Of a stretch of 64,000 nt of DNA, positions 44,804-55,426 are shown piece after piece. Made by a program: the position numbers and the translations under genes. The DNA comes from Candidatus Obscuribacter sp. (GTDB lineage Bacteria > Cyanobacteriota > Vampirovibrionia > Obscuribacterales > Obscuribacteraceae): NCBI GenBank assembly GCA_021772095.1, contig JADYXR010000209.1, forward strand, positions 1 to 64,000, written 5' to 3'. Position 1 is the stretch's first letter. The number at the start of each line of letters is the position of its first letter. A model generated the notes under the pieces. It had not been told where the DNA came from. It did not search any database and saw only the letters and a program-made list of their open reading frames with translations.

Positions 44804-45829
44804 ATGAAGCACTTAATTACCGGAGGCAGTGGTTTTCTGGGCATGGTGATTGCCGGCAAGTTGCTCTCTCAAGGCAAAAATGTCGTTTCGATCGATGTTT
44901 CGCCGACGCCTGACCAGTCTCCCGACGTTGAGTTCATTCAGGGCAGCGTTTTGAATCGCGAGCTCGTCAAAGCGGCGATGAAAGGTGTCGAAGTCGTGCA
45001 CCACACAGCGGCATTGGTTCCGCTCACAAAGATGAACAGTCAGTTTCATCAAGTCAACGAAGAAGGCTCGCGCATTGTGGCTGAAGAGGCTGCCCGAGCC
45101 GGTGTTCGCTATTTTGTGCACACTAGTTCCAGCGCTATCTTTGGAAAACCGGCTTGCCCAGTCAATAACGACAGTCCGCTTCATCCTGTGGAAAAATATG
45201 GCGCCAGCAAACTGGCTGGTGAACGCGCTGTTGAAAGAGTGTCTATTGAAAACAAGATGCCTTTGATTATCGTGCGCCCTCGAACGCTGGTCGGCATGGG
45301 AAGGCTCGGCATCTTTCAGATCTTGTTCGAATGGATTATGGAAGGCAGAAACGTTTATGTCCTGGGTGATGGCAGCAACAAGATTCAGTTTCTCCATGCT
45401 GATGATTTGATCGACTGTTACATGTTTTTATGCGAGCAAGAAAAGCCGGGCTGTTACAACGTCGGAACCGATCGGTTCGACACTCTTGAAACAACGCTCA
45501 ACCAGTTGATCGAACATGCAGGCACCACTACGCGCGTGCGGCATCTGCCCAAGCAGCTTGCAGTAGGCACTCTGCGTACGCTGGACCTGCTGGGGCTCAG
45601 CCCCCTGGCGCCCTGGCACTATCTGACGTATGGTGAGGATTTCTATTTCGATCTGGCACCGTTGAAGCAACTGGGCTGGCAGCCTCGTTATTCCAACGTC
45701 GAGATGTTGAATGAAACCTACGATCAGTTTATTTCAAACTATGATGTTTTCAAAACCAAAGATGACGGATCGCCGCATCGCAAGCGGGTTAAGGAGCAAG
45801 TGCTCGGGGTTTTGAAACGACTTTCTTGA
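44804..45829 (+). CDS. NAD-dependent epimerase/dehydratase (3-beta-HSD type)
   Basis: A 341-residue extended SDR. The nucleotide motif is TGGSGFLG, the active-site pair is YGASK, and HTSSSAIFG supplies the Ser. The later part (FLHADDLIDCYMFL, GCYNVGTDRF) fits the epimerase/3-beta-hydroxysteroid dehydrogenase group. The exact substrate (sugar nucleotide or sterol-like lipid) is unknown. AGAGAGG precedes the ATG. It is divergent from thrB. A second, distant SDR lies at 55427-56482 in the GMC operon. Confidence 0.85.
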   Translation: MKHLITGGSGFLGMVIAGKLLSQGKNVVSIDVSPTPDQSPDVEFIQGSVLNRELVKAAMKGVEVVHHTAALVPLTKMNSQFHQVNEEGSRIVAEEAARAGVRYFVHTSSSAIFGKPACPVNNDSPLHPVEKYGASKLAGERAVERVSIENKMPLIIVRPRTLVGMGRLGIFQILFEWIMEGRNVYVLGDGSNKIQFLHADDLIDCYMFLCEQEKPGCYNVGTDRFDTLETTLNQLIEHAGTTTRVRHLPKQLAVGTLRTLDLLGLSPLAPWHYLTYGEDFYFDLAPLKQLGWQPRYSNVEMLNETYDQFISNYDVFKTKDDGSPHRKRVKEQVLGVLKRLS

Positions 45830-45973
45830 ACCGTCTTTCCGCCGATTAGTTGACAATCCACCTTCGATCGCGTCACGTTCATCCCCGCGGTTCCCCATAT
45901 GGGTGATGCGAGGGAATGCCGGTGTCCGCGATGATTGAGAGTGAGATGGTAGGGAAACACGGAGTTCGGCGCA

Positions 45974-46369
<396 letters not shown>

Positions 46370-46378
46370 GTTTCTAGC

Positions 46379-47092
46379 GTGGCGAACAAAATGACATCAG
46401 ATCTCATCGACAGCGGCGCTTCAAAAGAGCCGCAGCAAAGGATTCAGGGTGAAAAGCGCGAAACTTTGTCATTGTCAAAGTTATTGATGATGACGGCGTT
46501 CAGCGCTTTCTGGCTTGGCGCGATAATTTTTGGTTACCTCCATTTGGTTTCCTATGAGAGTAAACCCGGAGAGAAGTCCGCGCACCCTCAAGAGTTTCCG
46601 ATGGAAAGTGCGCTCGCCATATCGAAATCTACTGATACACTCTTTATGTTTATCCACCCCAGATGTCCCTGCACCGGTGCCAGTCTCACGGAATTGGCGT
46701 TGCTGAGCACGCGGTGCGCCGGCAAGCTCGATATTACTACCGTGTTCCTTCGACCGCCGGGCACTGAAGCCGGGTGGGAACAGACCGGTCACTGGAAGCG
46801 CGCCAAAGCAATTCCAGGCGTGAAAGTGGTTTCCGATGATTCAGGCAAAGAAGCGCAATTATTTGGTGCGCGGACGTCGGGCGAAGTTTTGTTGTACAAC
46901 CCAGCCGGCAAGCTCATATTCAATGGCGGCATCACTGGTGCGCGCGGTCATGAAGGAGACAATCAAGGTCTGGATAGTGTTTTAGGGATAGTGAAAGCAA
47001 AGGACATGCGATGTCAGATTACTAATGTGTTTGGCTGTGCGCTCAACAGTCCGCCGGAAGATGTAGCAATTGCTCAAGGACTGAAGAAATGA
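46379..47092 (+). CDS. membrane-anchored thioredoxin-fold protein, RedB-like
   Basis: A 237-residue protein with one TM (about 37-58) and a thioredoxin-like domain. The redox motif is CPC in FIHPRCPCTGASLTELA, followed by an unusual ARTSGEVLLYNPAGKLIFNGGIT, as in proteins annotated RedB in planctomycetes and related phyla. Two further Cys pairs near the C-terminus (DMRCQITNVFGCAL) may form disulfides. The GTG start is weak. Its end overlaps the sensor kinase by four bases (ATGA), so the two are co-translated; a redox input to the kinase is a natural hypothesis. Confidence 0.78.
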   Translation: MANKMTSDLIDSGASKEPQQRIQGEKRETLSLSKLLMMTAFSAFWLGAIIFGYLHLVSYESKPGEKSAHPQEFPMESALAISKSTDTLFMFIHPRCPCTGASLTELALLSTRCAGKLDITTVFLRPPGTEAGWEQTGHWKRAKAIPGVKVVSDDSGKEAQLFGARTSGEVLLYNPAGKLIFNGGITGARGHEGDNQGLDSVLGIVKAKDMRCQITNVFGCALNSPPEDVAIAQGLKK

Positions 47093-50000
47093 ACGACTCT
47101 TTAAGGCAAAAAATGGCGCTGCGAGCCAAGGCGCTTTACGAAGAACAATCGAATGTGGTGCACGCCAAGACTGACAAGTTGTTTGGCGTCTTGCTTGTGT
47201 TTGAGTATTTCGCAGGGATTGTGCTGGCGTTCTTGGTATCACCAAAAGTCTGGGCAGGTCAGTATAGTGGCGTTCACATCCACGTCTGGGCTAGTATCAT
47301 CCTTGGTGGCTTGATTGTCTTCTGGCCAATTTACCTGGCGATTCGACATCCCGGTAAAACCATGACGCGTCACGTCATTGCCATCGCTCAGATGCTCTAT
47401 TCGGCGCTTTTAATCCACCTCTGCGGTGGTCGAATCGAAACTCATTTTCATGTTTTTGGATCGCTTGCCTTCATCAGTTTCTACAGAGACTGGCGTGTAC
47501 TCCTGTCTGCGACGGTTGTCGTGGCGGCGGATCATGTTTTACGCGGTTATCTTTATCCACAGTCGATTTACGGGATCGCAGCAATTGAGCCATTGCGCTG
47601 GCTCGAGCATTCCTGGTGGGTCATATTCGAAGATTTCTTTTTAATCAATGCGTGTTTGGAAAACTGCGCCGAAATGAAACAAAACGCTTCGCGGCAGGCT
47701 GAAGTCGAGATCACTCGCGCTAGCGTTGAAGAGCTTGTGTCTGAACGGACGCAGCAATTGCAGGAAAGTGAGTTGCGAGTCGCCACACAACTTGCAGCTA
47801 CGCGTACGCTGGCTGACGCTGGTTCTTTGAAGGAAGCGGCTCCAATGCTTCTGGGGACGATCTCGAGCGGCATGTTCCAAAACGTTGGTCTGGTCTGTGG
47901 GTCAATGTGGGAAGTCGACGGCGAAAGCGGTCAACTCAAGCGCATTTCGCAGGTAGAAGTCTGTTCGAGTTTGGGTGGCGATCAGCCATCGGCATCAAAC
48001 GAAATGCTCGCTGCTGTTACCCAACTGGAGTTTCGACGACTGGCTGTTGAGCGGAATGCCATTGTCCATGGTCCAACGCAATCAAGCGGCTCCGCGGCAT
48101 CCGTCAGCGGAACGGCATTCGCCGTGCCAATTGCGGTAGCGGGTCTGGTCTCAGGCGTGATGGAATTCTTCATCCAGAGAGATTATCAACTGAACGAACA
48201 AGAGTATGCTCTGCTTGAGTCGATGTCCAATCAGATCGGTCAGTTTACTGTTCGCCGCAAAATCGAACACACTAATAGACAGCTTGCTCACATCGTCCAA
48301 TCCTCTCGTGAAGCGATTATCGGGCAAACGCTCGATGGCACGATCACGAGTTGGAACCGTGGTGCGGAGCAATTACTCGGTTACTCCTTCGGCGACGTCA
48401 ACGGCAAAGCCGCGACAATGCTTGCTGAAGTCGATCTCGTTGAACAACTGGTTCTTCAGGTGGAAGCGACGGAGCAGAGCAAAGAAGCTGAAAACATCGA
48501 GACCACCTGCCTGCGCAAAGATGGCAGCGAAGTCGACGTTTCTGTCGTTAGATTTCCAGTTTTTGATGAGGACAATCGCATCGTCGGTAGCTCGGTGTTT
48601 ATGCGCGATATCACAGAGAAGAAGGAAGCGGAAAAGCGAGTCAACGAATTTTATTCAATTGTTTCGCACGAACTACGTACACCTCTAACCTCTATCCGTG
48701 GCGCTCTGGGGCTGATCGAAGGAGGAATCATCACGCCGGACAGCCCGCAGATGATGGAACTGATTACCGTGGCTAGAAGCAGTTCCGATCGGCTTATTCG
48801 TTTGATCAACGATATGCTTGATCTGAAGAAAATCGAAGCCGGAAAAATGGATATGACTAAGAAGCGGATTTCTGTTGCTGAAATTGTTCAGTCCACGGTT
48901 GAGTCGTTGTCTGGAATGGCTCAGGAAACCGGCGTTACGATTCGCAGCGAAATCGCAACCGATCATTCGGTCATGGGTGATTGGGATAAACTCACTCAGA
49001 TTTTGACGAACCTGGGCTCCAATGCAATTAAGTTCTCTTCATCCGGTGGCGTCGTCACTTTTGACGCTAAGATGCAGGACCGGGGGCAGTTGCGCTTCAG
49101 CATATCAGATAAGGGCTGCGGCATTGCGGACGAACATAGATCGATGTTGTTCGAGAAATTCCAACAAATCGATTCGTCCGATACACGTGCAAAAGGGGGG
49201 ACCGGACTTGGTCTTGCTATCTGCAAGGCTCTGGCGACGCAACATGGTGGCACACTCGGTTTTGACAGTACGCTGGGAGAAGGCAGCACCTTCTGGTTCG
49301 AAATTCCTGTCGAAAGCGACGGGGTGTCTATCGTATCTACAGAACCGCGACGGGCAAATCTCGATAACAGTTCCGGACACGTGCTGTTGGTCGAAGATGA
49401 TGATGATCTTGCCATTGTAATTGCAGCTGTGATTAAACAGCAAGGCTATCAGTTCGCGCGTGCCGGTACATTGGCCGAGGCTCAAGAAAGTCTTGCTGCA
49501 ATGGTACCGAATGTGGTGATACTTGATCTGACATTGCCTGATGGCAGTGGTTTGGACTTTATCGAACACTTGCGTACCAATCCTGCCACTGTCGACATTC
49601 CTGTGATAGTTAGCACCGGACAACGAATGGATGAAAAAACGGTTGGCAATGCTGCTATCGTAGACTGGCTGCTTAAGCCATTCGACACAAGCCGGCTGAA
49701 TAGATCTGTCGAGCGCGCCCTGCGTCACCCGGGCAAGTGCAAAGTACTAGTCGTTTACGACGACAGTGGTATGAGAACTGTGCTCAGTGCTCAATTGCGC
49801 GCAGCGGGCTTGGATTGCCTCGAAGCAAAAGATGGTCTCGAAGCGATATATTTAACTCGCAAAGAATCGCCTGATTTGATTGTGCTCGACGTACAAATGC
49901 CGCACTTGGACGGCTTCCAGGTCATTGAAGTATTGAAGAATGAAGATTCACGCAGCACGCCTCTGGTGATCTACTCCGGTCGCGATCTGACCCCGGATGA

Positions 50001-50196
50001 GCGCAACGCACTCACTCTCGGCGTAACGAAACACTTGACCAAGGGGCAGAGCCAGTGGGAATTGTCATCCGCTATCGATGAATTATTAGGCCGTATAGCT
50101 AAGCGAACCCATGAATCCGCCAGTGCCAGCAAAGATAGTAAAGAATCGGAAGACGGCCTAGAGTCAAGAGCTTGTGAGACAACTGCGGTGGCATAA
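47089..50196 (+). CDS. hybrid histidine kinase with His-rich membrane sensor
   Basis: A 1035-residue protein. The N-terminal 190 residues hold about six TMs with conserved His and acidic residues (HIHVWASI, TRHVIAIAQ, GGRIETHFHVFGS, AADHVLRG, WLEHSWWVIFEDFF), a membrane sensor found beside RedB-like genes in other phyla. A GAF-like domain (about 235-385), PAS (about 396-510), HisKA (SHELRTPL, His527), HATPase (GTGLGLAI) and two receivers (VILDLTLPDGSG; LIVLDVQMPHLDG) follow. The tail is Ser/Glu-rich. Both receivers keep the phospho-acceptor Asp. The His cluster suggests a metal or heme site; this is inference. Confidence 0.92.
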   Translation: MNDSLRQKMALRAKALYEEQSNVVHAKTDKLFGVLLVFEYFAGIVLAFLVSPKVWAGQYSGVHIHVWASIILGGLIVFWPIYLAIRHPGKTMTRHVIAIAQMLYSALLIHLCGGRIETHFHVFGSLAFISFYRDWRVLLSATVVVAADHVLRGYLYPQSIYGIAAIEPLRWLEHSWWVIFEDFFLINACLENCAEMKQNASRQAEVEITRASVEELVSERTQQLQESELRVATQLAATRTLADAGSLKEAAPMLLGTISSGMFQNVGLVCGSMWEVDGESGQLKRISQVEVCSSLGGDQPSASNEMLAAVTQLEFRRLAVERNAIVHGPTQSSGSAASVSGTAFAVPIAVAGLVSGVMEFFIQRDYQLNEQEYALLESMSNQIGQFTVRRKIEHTNRQLAHIVQSSREAIIGQTLDGTITSWNRGAEQLLGYSFGDVNGKAATMLAEVDLVEQLVLQVEATEQSKEAENIETTCLRKDGSEVDVSVVRFPVFDEDNRIVGSSVFMRDITEKKEAEKRVNEFYSIVSHELRTPLTSIRGALGLIEGGIITPDSPQMMELITVARSSSDRLIRLINDMLDLKKIEAGKMDMTKKRISVAEIVQSTVESLSGMAQETGVTIRSEIATDHSVMGDWDKLTQILTNLGSNAIKFSSSGGVVTFDAKMQDRGQLRFSISDKGCGIADEHRSMLFEKFQQIDSSDTRAKGGTGLGLAICKALATQHGGTLGFDSTLGEGSTFWFEIPVESDGVSIVSTEPRRANLDNSSGHVLLVEDDDDLAIVIAAVIKQQGYQFARAGTLAEAQESLAAMVPNVVILDLTLPDGSGLDFIEHLRTNPATVDIPVIVSTGQRMDEKTVGNAAIVDWLLKPFDTSRLNRSVERALRHPGKCKVLVVYDDSGMRTVLSAQLRAAGLDCLEAKDGLEAIYLTRKESPDLIVLDVQMPHLDGFQVIEVLKNEDSRSTPLVIYSGRDLTPDERNALTLGVTKHLTKGQSQWELSSAIDELLGRIAKRTHESASASKDSKESEDGLESRACETTAVA

Positions 50197-50364
50197 ATAA
50201 AAAACAGTCTCGTGTTTAATTGGGTCCAAGCATATCGGTCAATTCGTTGACATCGAGGTTTGAGTCGTGTGTCTTTTTTAAGCGCAGTTGGTACTCTTCC
50301 AGTCCGCTAGTTGAGGCGGTGAGATATTGGTAGGCAACGCGTCGGTCATTGTGTCTCCCGCGAG

Positions 50365-52020
50365 CTAGAAAATCCCCGGACCTGGTGGTCCTTGTGGTCC
50401 TTCCGGAGCACCGGGTATGGTGCCGGCTGATGACGGGATTCCGTCGGGATCTGATCGCTTTGCTCTGGCAATTTTTAAATTGTAAGTCGCAGCAGTCAGT
50501 TTTGCGTCGCGTTTTGCGGCTAATTCGAAATCGGAGATAGCGCCCGCCAGGTCGCCTATGCGATAGCGGGCCAGACCGCGGTTGTAGATTGGTTGGGCCA
50601 GACCGGGCATTTTTGCGTCGACAACGCTGAGTTCTGCGATGGCGGCTCGCAGATTGACGGCGCCCTGTCTCAACAATTTGTCTTTCTCCGGTCCATTAGC
50701 CTGGTGGGCGCGGGTCAGACAATCGGCGCCTCCAGCCAGGTAGATATGACCTTTGTTGTATCGCGATTGCATAAGGTCTGTTCGTAACCCGATAGCGTCG
50801 TCCAGATCTTGCAACGCATTCGGGTAGTCGCCTGAATAGATGTTGGCTAGAGCGCGATTATAGAAATACTGATAGATGTCTGCGTTTTTGTCGATCGCTT
50901 TGCTGAATGAAGCGATCGCCTCAGTGTATGCACCATTAGCGGTGGCAGTGCATCCAGTGTTGTAATCCGACGCTCCATCAATCGAAAGGGAGCTTGACCA
51001 GCCGGCACCGCCTGCCAGCCCGGCTGCTTCGGCCAAGCCCACGGCGTTTGCGAACTCAGGTTTCGCCACGATCGTTCTCGGCAGGCTGGCCATGATCGCG
51101 GTGACGTCACCGCTGGCGGTATCATTGCCGCCGGCGTCGTGGATCTGCTGCCGCAACGCATCGGGACGATTTGATGTTACGAAAACATCGATGTTGCAAA
51201 AGACAACAAGCGCACCGGCGATCGTGACCAGCGTGACTGCCAGCTTAAATGCAAACGCGCGGCCGCCGGGCAGTTTTGTGCGCTGCTCGGCCATGATGCC
51301 TTCTAAATTGTTGTACTCACGCTGGGCCGCTTCTTCGGAGCGGTCCATGACTGCCAGTTCCCATTCATCGATCAGTTTTTCATCGATCGGAAAATTTTTC
51401 TCCTCGATTTTTTTCAACGACTGGTCGCGCGCTACTTTGGCCACTTCAAACGCTGCTGTATAGACTATCTCGAAGAATTCATCCGAGTTGGTCACACCCT
51501 GTGCCACAAGTCCACTAGCCTTGCTGCGCGCGGCTGTGTTGGCGGAATGTTCAATTGCAGCAAGTGTATCTTTGATCAGCTTATCCATCGCCTGTCGACG
51601 TTTGTGTCCGATCTTCGGCGCTTGCTCCTGGCGTTTGCGGCGCAGTTCTTTCAATACTTCGCGTTCTTCAGCCAGGCTGGTATGGACGAATTCGGAAGGG
51701 GCGACTTGTCTGAGTGGACCGCTTGGAACGTTGGTTTCCGGCTCTAATTGCGCTTTTGCGGGGCCTTCGACCTGAGCGACGGTGGCGACTAAACTGCCAG
51801 GTTCGACATTGCCGGCGAGCACTTTGTCGTTAACCAACTCATGAAAATCGCGGAATTTTTTAGGATCAGTCAGGTATTCGAAAGCCCTGTCCAGTTCATC
51901 CAAACGTTTTTTCGCTAACGAATTCAAACGCAAATCGCTGGACAACATATCCTCGCGACACCGTTGCACTTCGCGGTCTCGTGCTCGCCTCAGTTGGCGG
52001 CGCGAAGCTCCGGCCGGCAC
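50365..52020 (-). CDS. degenerate J-domain, TM and TPR protein
   Basis: At least 551 residues. The start resembles a J-domain after helix I (VPAGASRRQLRRARDREVQR, then AKKRLDELDRAFEYLTDPKKFRDF), but the HPD motif is missing. A helical basic region, one TM (about 256-276) and TPR repeats (about 350-530; YFYNRALANIYSGDYPNALQDLDDAI) follow, with a Gly/Pro tail. The reading frame continues upstream of this GTG: LRNQLRTILD is the missing J-domain helix I. A perfect GGAGGTG sits before an in-frame CTG at 52077, so translation may begin there. The missing HPD means it cannot stimulate DnaK in the normal way. Confidence 0.7.
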   Translation of the reverse strand: MPAGASRRQLRRARDREVQRCREDMLSSDLRLNSLAKKRLDELDRAFEYLTDPKKFRDFHELVNDKVLAGNVEPGSLVATVAQVEGPAKAQLEPETNVPSGPLRQVAPSEFVHTSLAEEREVLKELRRKRQEQAPKIGHKRRQAMDKLIKDTLAAIEHSANTAARSKASGLVAQGVTNSDEFFEIVYTAAFEVAKVARDQSLKKIEEKNFPIDEKLIDEWELAVMDRSEEAAQREYNNLEGIMAEQRTKLPGGRAFAFKLAVTLVTIAGALVVFCNIDVFVTSNRPDALRQQIHDAGGNDTASGDVTAIMASLPRTIVAKPEFANAVGLAEAAGLAGGAGWSSSLSIDGASDYNTGCTATANGAYTEAIASFSKAIDKNADIYQYFYNRALANIYSGDYPNALQDLDDAIGLRTDLMQSRYNKGHIYLAGGADCLTRAHQANGPEKDKLLRQGAVNLRAAIAELSVVDAKMPGLAQPIYNRGLARYRIGDLAGAISDFELAAKRDAKLTAATYNLKIARAKRSDPDGIPSSAGTIPGAPEGPQGPPGPGIF

Positions 52021-52292
52021 ATCTAGTATCGTGCGCAGCTGGTTGCGTAGCGTGTTTTCATCGATCTGATTGCTCAGGATCGCACCTCCGGTCTGGTACT
52101 CGATCTCTATACCCTGATTCTGCTCCGCGTTTATTCAAAATCGAGTAAACCCGTCTGATAACAAGCAGCATTAACAAGTATCTATTAGCCTTCATAGACA
52201 ATATTACGATAGCGGGCATAAGAGAGTATTCTCGGAACTCGCGTACCGGATTGGTGCGCCAAAGCTCGGTTGACAGGAGTCTGAGGCACTAG

Positions 52293-53948
52293 ATGCCGAA
52301 GACAAAACGGATGCAATCACAAGACAACTTACCAGAGACCGAAGGTCAAAACGAAGCGCACAGCGCCAATCTAGTCTCCCGCGGGCTGGCAGGATTCTTT
52401 TCGGCCTGGGCCAAAATATTTCGGTCGCGCGGTGCAGTGGTTGTAATCGGGCTGGTTGTGGGCGCGTTGTTTGTTTACATGATCGTCAGCAAGCTGGAAT
52501 GGAGCACGGTTGCACTTGCGTTTAAAACCGCGCATTGGCTGCCGTGGCTGCCGTTGGCTGTGCTGACGTACATTCTGGGGATGTTGCTCAGGGGCTTGCG
52601 ATTGCAGATTCTGGTGGCTGAAGAATCGATCATCTCGATTGGCACCGCCAGTAATATCATCGCAGTCGGTTACGCCGTCAACAATATTTTGCCTGCTCGC
52701 CTTGGTGAATTTGCACGAGCTGGTATGCTGGCGGAACGAACCGGCATGCCGTATTTGTTGGCTCTGACAATCACGTTTCTCGAACGCCTGCTCGATGGCT
52801 TAGTAATTTTGTTTCTTTTCATCACAGCATCGCTGATAGTGCCTGCCACTACAGAACTTCGCAACGGAGCTGCGCTGGCTTCACTGATTTTCGTCGTCGC
52901 TATGTTGACCGTTGCGATCGTCACATTGACGCCGCAGAACGCGGTGGCGCTGGTTTCCAACCTGACCTCTCTGTCAGGACGCAAGTTGCACGACAAAGCG
53001 GTGGCGTTGGTGACGCAGATAAATCGTGGCTTCGGTTGTTTGCGAAACGCTCAGAGCGCCATTTTGATCCTGGGGAGCAGCTTTCTCGTCTGGCTTGTCG
53101 AGGCGCTTTTCTTCATGTTGATAATGCCTTGTTTTGGTCTGCCGCCCGGCATAATTCGCGCGGTGATTACAATGGCAGTGACCAATCTCGGAATTTTGAT
53201 TCCGTCCACGCCCGGTCACGTAGGAACTTATCACTTCGCCTGCGAGCGATCGTTAATCAACGTATGTTCGGTGTCGGGGGTGACGCCCGGCACCATCGAT
53301 CCGATTATTGTCGATCCCAGTGTCGCTGTCAGTTACGCGGTGCTGGTTCACCTCGTCTATTATGTCACGGTCACAGTCTGGGGCGTTTATGCGTTAGCGC
53401 GTTACACGCTGGAACTTGGTTCGGTAGCCGCTTTGACATGGGAGGCCAAGCCGATTAGAACGCTGCCGACCGAGCAACAACAGATGGTCAGTGTAATCAC
53501 ATCCTACCCTCAAATCTCATCGCGAGTGGTGGAGTCGGTCACCAAGTTCTGGTCAGGGATGTGTGAATGTTTTATACCGGATGAACATAGACTGGCTGAT
53601 GATGCGGCTTACCAGCGCGTTCTTCGAGAGACAAGCATCTTCACTGTTACCGAATTGGAACGTTTGCCTTTTCGGCTTCGTGTGCTTTTCGACGCAGGCA
53701 TAGTGGTTTTTAAAGCAGTCGTGATTGTTTTAAACGGCAAATTTCTTTGTGAAATTCCTTTGCCGCGCCGCCGGGCGTTGATCGAGTCATGGGCCTTTGG
53801 CAAAGTTTCACTGACCCGAAAATTCATGAAACCCATCCGCAGCCTGGCTTTGTGTTATTACTACGATCACCCTGAAGTGCAGGCCTTGCTGGACAGCCGC
53901 AGGCGTCAGGGCGGAGACCAGCCCCGAGAGGGAGTTTCCATGCCATGA
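52293..53948 (+). CDS. LPG-synthase/AglD-type flippase fused to a GMC-oxidase accessory domain
   Basis: A 551-residue protein. Residues 45-380 are a polytopic domain of the UPF0104/LPG_synthase_TM family, with the hallmark NNILPARLGEFARAGML and PSTPGHVGTYHFA. After it comes a soluble domain (about 395-551): FIPDEHRLADDAAY, LPLF-like helices, LPRRRALIESWAFGKVSLTRKF and a final YYYDHPEVQALL. This resembles the region that precedes the flavin domain in long-chain alcohol oxidases. The next gene, overlapping by four bases, is exactly such a flavin oxidase, so the accessory half seems to be split off and fused to a lipid transporter. Confidence 0.8.
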   Translation: MPKTKRMQSQDNLPETEGQNEAHSANLVSRGLAGFFSAWAKIFRSRGAVVVIGLVVGALFVYMIVSKLEWSTVALAFKTAHWLPWLPLAVLTYILGMLLRGLRLQILVAEESIISIGTASNIIAVGYAVNNILPARLGEFARAGMLAERTGMPYLLALTITFLERLLDGLVILFLFITASLIVPATTELRNGAALASLIFVVAMLTVAIVTLTPQNAVALVSNLTSLSGRKLHDKAVALVTQINRGFGCLRNAQSAILILGSSFLVWLVEALFFMLIMPCFGLPPGIIRAVITMAVTNLGILIPSTPGHVGTYHFACERSLINVCSVSGVTPGTIDPIIVDPSVAVSYAVLVHLVYYVTVTVWGVYALARYTLELGSVAALTWEAKPIRTLPTEQQQMVSVITSYPQISSRVVESVTKFWSGMCECFIPDEHRLADDAAYQRVLRETSIFTVTELERLPFRLRVLFDAGIVVFKAVVIVLNGKFLCEIPLPRRRALIESWAFGKVSLTRKFMKPIRSLALCYYYDHPEVQALLDSRRRQGGDQPREGVSMP

Positions 53949-55420
53949 GCAACACCGTCGGTTCCGTCAAAGTGGAAGTGCTGATCATCGGCTCCGGTGC
54001 CGGTGGCGCGACCACGGCTGTGGAGCTGGCTAACGCCGGTTTCGAAGTCGTAGTTCTGGAAGAAGGCGCTCGTCATGGGCTGGATGCGTACGGTCAAGGT
54101 GTGCCGCAGGCGATGCAATCGTTGTATCGAAACCGGGGCATGACGCCAATCTTGGGCTCCGTGCCGATCGGCTATGTGGAAGGACGTTGTCTTGGTGGCT
54201 CGACGGAAGTGAACAGTGGTTTCTGGCATAGAATGCCGCCGGAGTTCGTCCTTCGCTGGGTCAATCAATTCGGTATCAAGGATTTTACGATTGAAAGTCT
54301 CACCCCTCATTTTGAATGGGCGGAGAAACATCTGCACGTTACGCAAGCTCCCGAAGTTCTGCCTAAGAACAGCGCTGTTTTCAAACGCGGAGTTGAGGCG
54401 ATGGGATGGTCAGCCCGAGCCGTTCCTCGTGCTGCCAACCATTGCGTCAACACTAATATGTGCGCTGCCGGTTGTCCTCAAGGCGCCAAGCAAGGCATGT
54501 CGCGAAATCTGGTGCCGCTTGCCGAAGCTGCTGGCGCCAAGTTTGTCACTAACTGCAAAGTAAAATTGCTTTTGAAAAGCAAAAAACGAATCACTGGTTT
54601 GCTCGCGGAAATAAAGCGCGACGACAACTCAACAGATCTCGTGCGTATCGATGCTGACTACATCTTCGTGTGTGGTGGTGCCACTCAGACTCCAGCGTTA
54701 TTGAGGCGAAGCGGTATCAAATCGCACGTCGGCGATACGTTTCAAATTCACCCGATGTTGAAAGTGAATGCGTTGTTCGACGAAGAAATTGATGCGCATA
54801 AATCCGTGATGCCGATGCTTCAAGTTAAAGAGTTTTGGCCAGATATCTCGCTTGGAGGCTCGTTCTTCAGCACCGGACAGTTAGCGATGAATCTTAGCGA
54901 TAACTGGCCGGACACAAAACATTTGATGGAACAATACCGCAATATGGCGACGTATAATGTCGCTGTGCGCAGCACCGGCCGTGGTAGCGTTCGACCTGCA
55001 CGTTTTGGCAGCGAGTATTCAATTTTGAGATATGAGCTCTCCGATCTGGATGTTCGCAATCTCAGTCAGGGACTGGCTCGGCTCTCGTCGTTATTGCTCG
55101 CGGCTGGTGCCCGGTCCGTTCATCCATGCATTCAATCATTGCCGACAATTACATCCGAACTCGATGCCGTCAAGTGGCTCGATGAAACTCTTCCGCGCTC
55201 TTCTCTCAGTTTGACGACGGTTCATGCCTTCTCCACTTGCCCCATGGGAGAGCGCGTTGACAGGTGCGCCGCCGACTCGTACGGGAAAATCTTCAACTAC
55301 GAAAATCTGTTTATCAATGACGCCAGTATGTTGCCCGAATCACCGGGCATCAATCCGCAAGGTACAATTATGGCGCTCGCACGGCGAAATGCACTTCATT
55401 TTATTTCGACAAAAAGGTGA
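53945..55420 (+). CDS. GMC-family flavin oxidoreductase, long-chain alcohol oxidase-like
   Basis: A 491-residue flavoprotein. The FAD motif is GSGAGG (16-21) with a Glu at the end of the second strand (VVLEEG). Further GMC blocks are GRCLGGSTEVNSG, NHCVNTNMCAAGCPQGAKQG and the C-terminal HAFSTCPMG and NDASMLPESPGINPQGT. This subset resembles long-chain fatty alcohol oxidases and cholesterol-oxidase-like enzymes. The CxxxCxxGC cluster is typical of that group. The ATG overlaps the stop of the flippase fusion, so the two should be made in equal amounts. Confidence 0.9.
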   Translation: MSNTVGSVKVEVLIIGSGAGGATTAVELANAGFEVVVLEEGARHGLDAYGQGVPQAMQSLYRNRGMTPILGSVPIGYVEGRCLGGSTEVNSGFWHRMPPEFVLRWVNQFGIKDFTIESLTPHFEWAEKHLHVTQAPEVLPKNSAVFKRGVEAMGWSARAVPRAANHCVNTNMCAAGCPQGAKQGMSRNLVPLAEAAGAKFVTNCKVKLLLKSKKRITGLLAEIKRDDNSTDLVRIDADYIFVCGGATQTPALLRRSGIKSHVGDTFQIHPMLKVNALFDEEIDAHKSVMPMLQVKEFWPDISLGGSFFSTGQLAMNLSDNWPDTKHLMEQYRNMATYNVAVRSTGRGSVRPARFGSEYSILRYELSDLDVRNLSQGLARLSSLLLAAGARSVHPCIQSLPTITSELDAVKWLDETLPRSSLSLTTVHAFSTCPMGERVDRCAADSYGKIFNYENLFINDASMLPESPGINPQGTIMALARRNALHFISTKR

Positions 55421-55426
55421 ACGACA

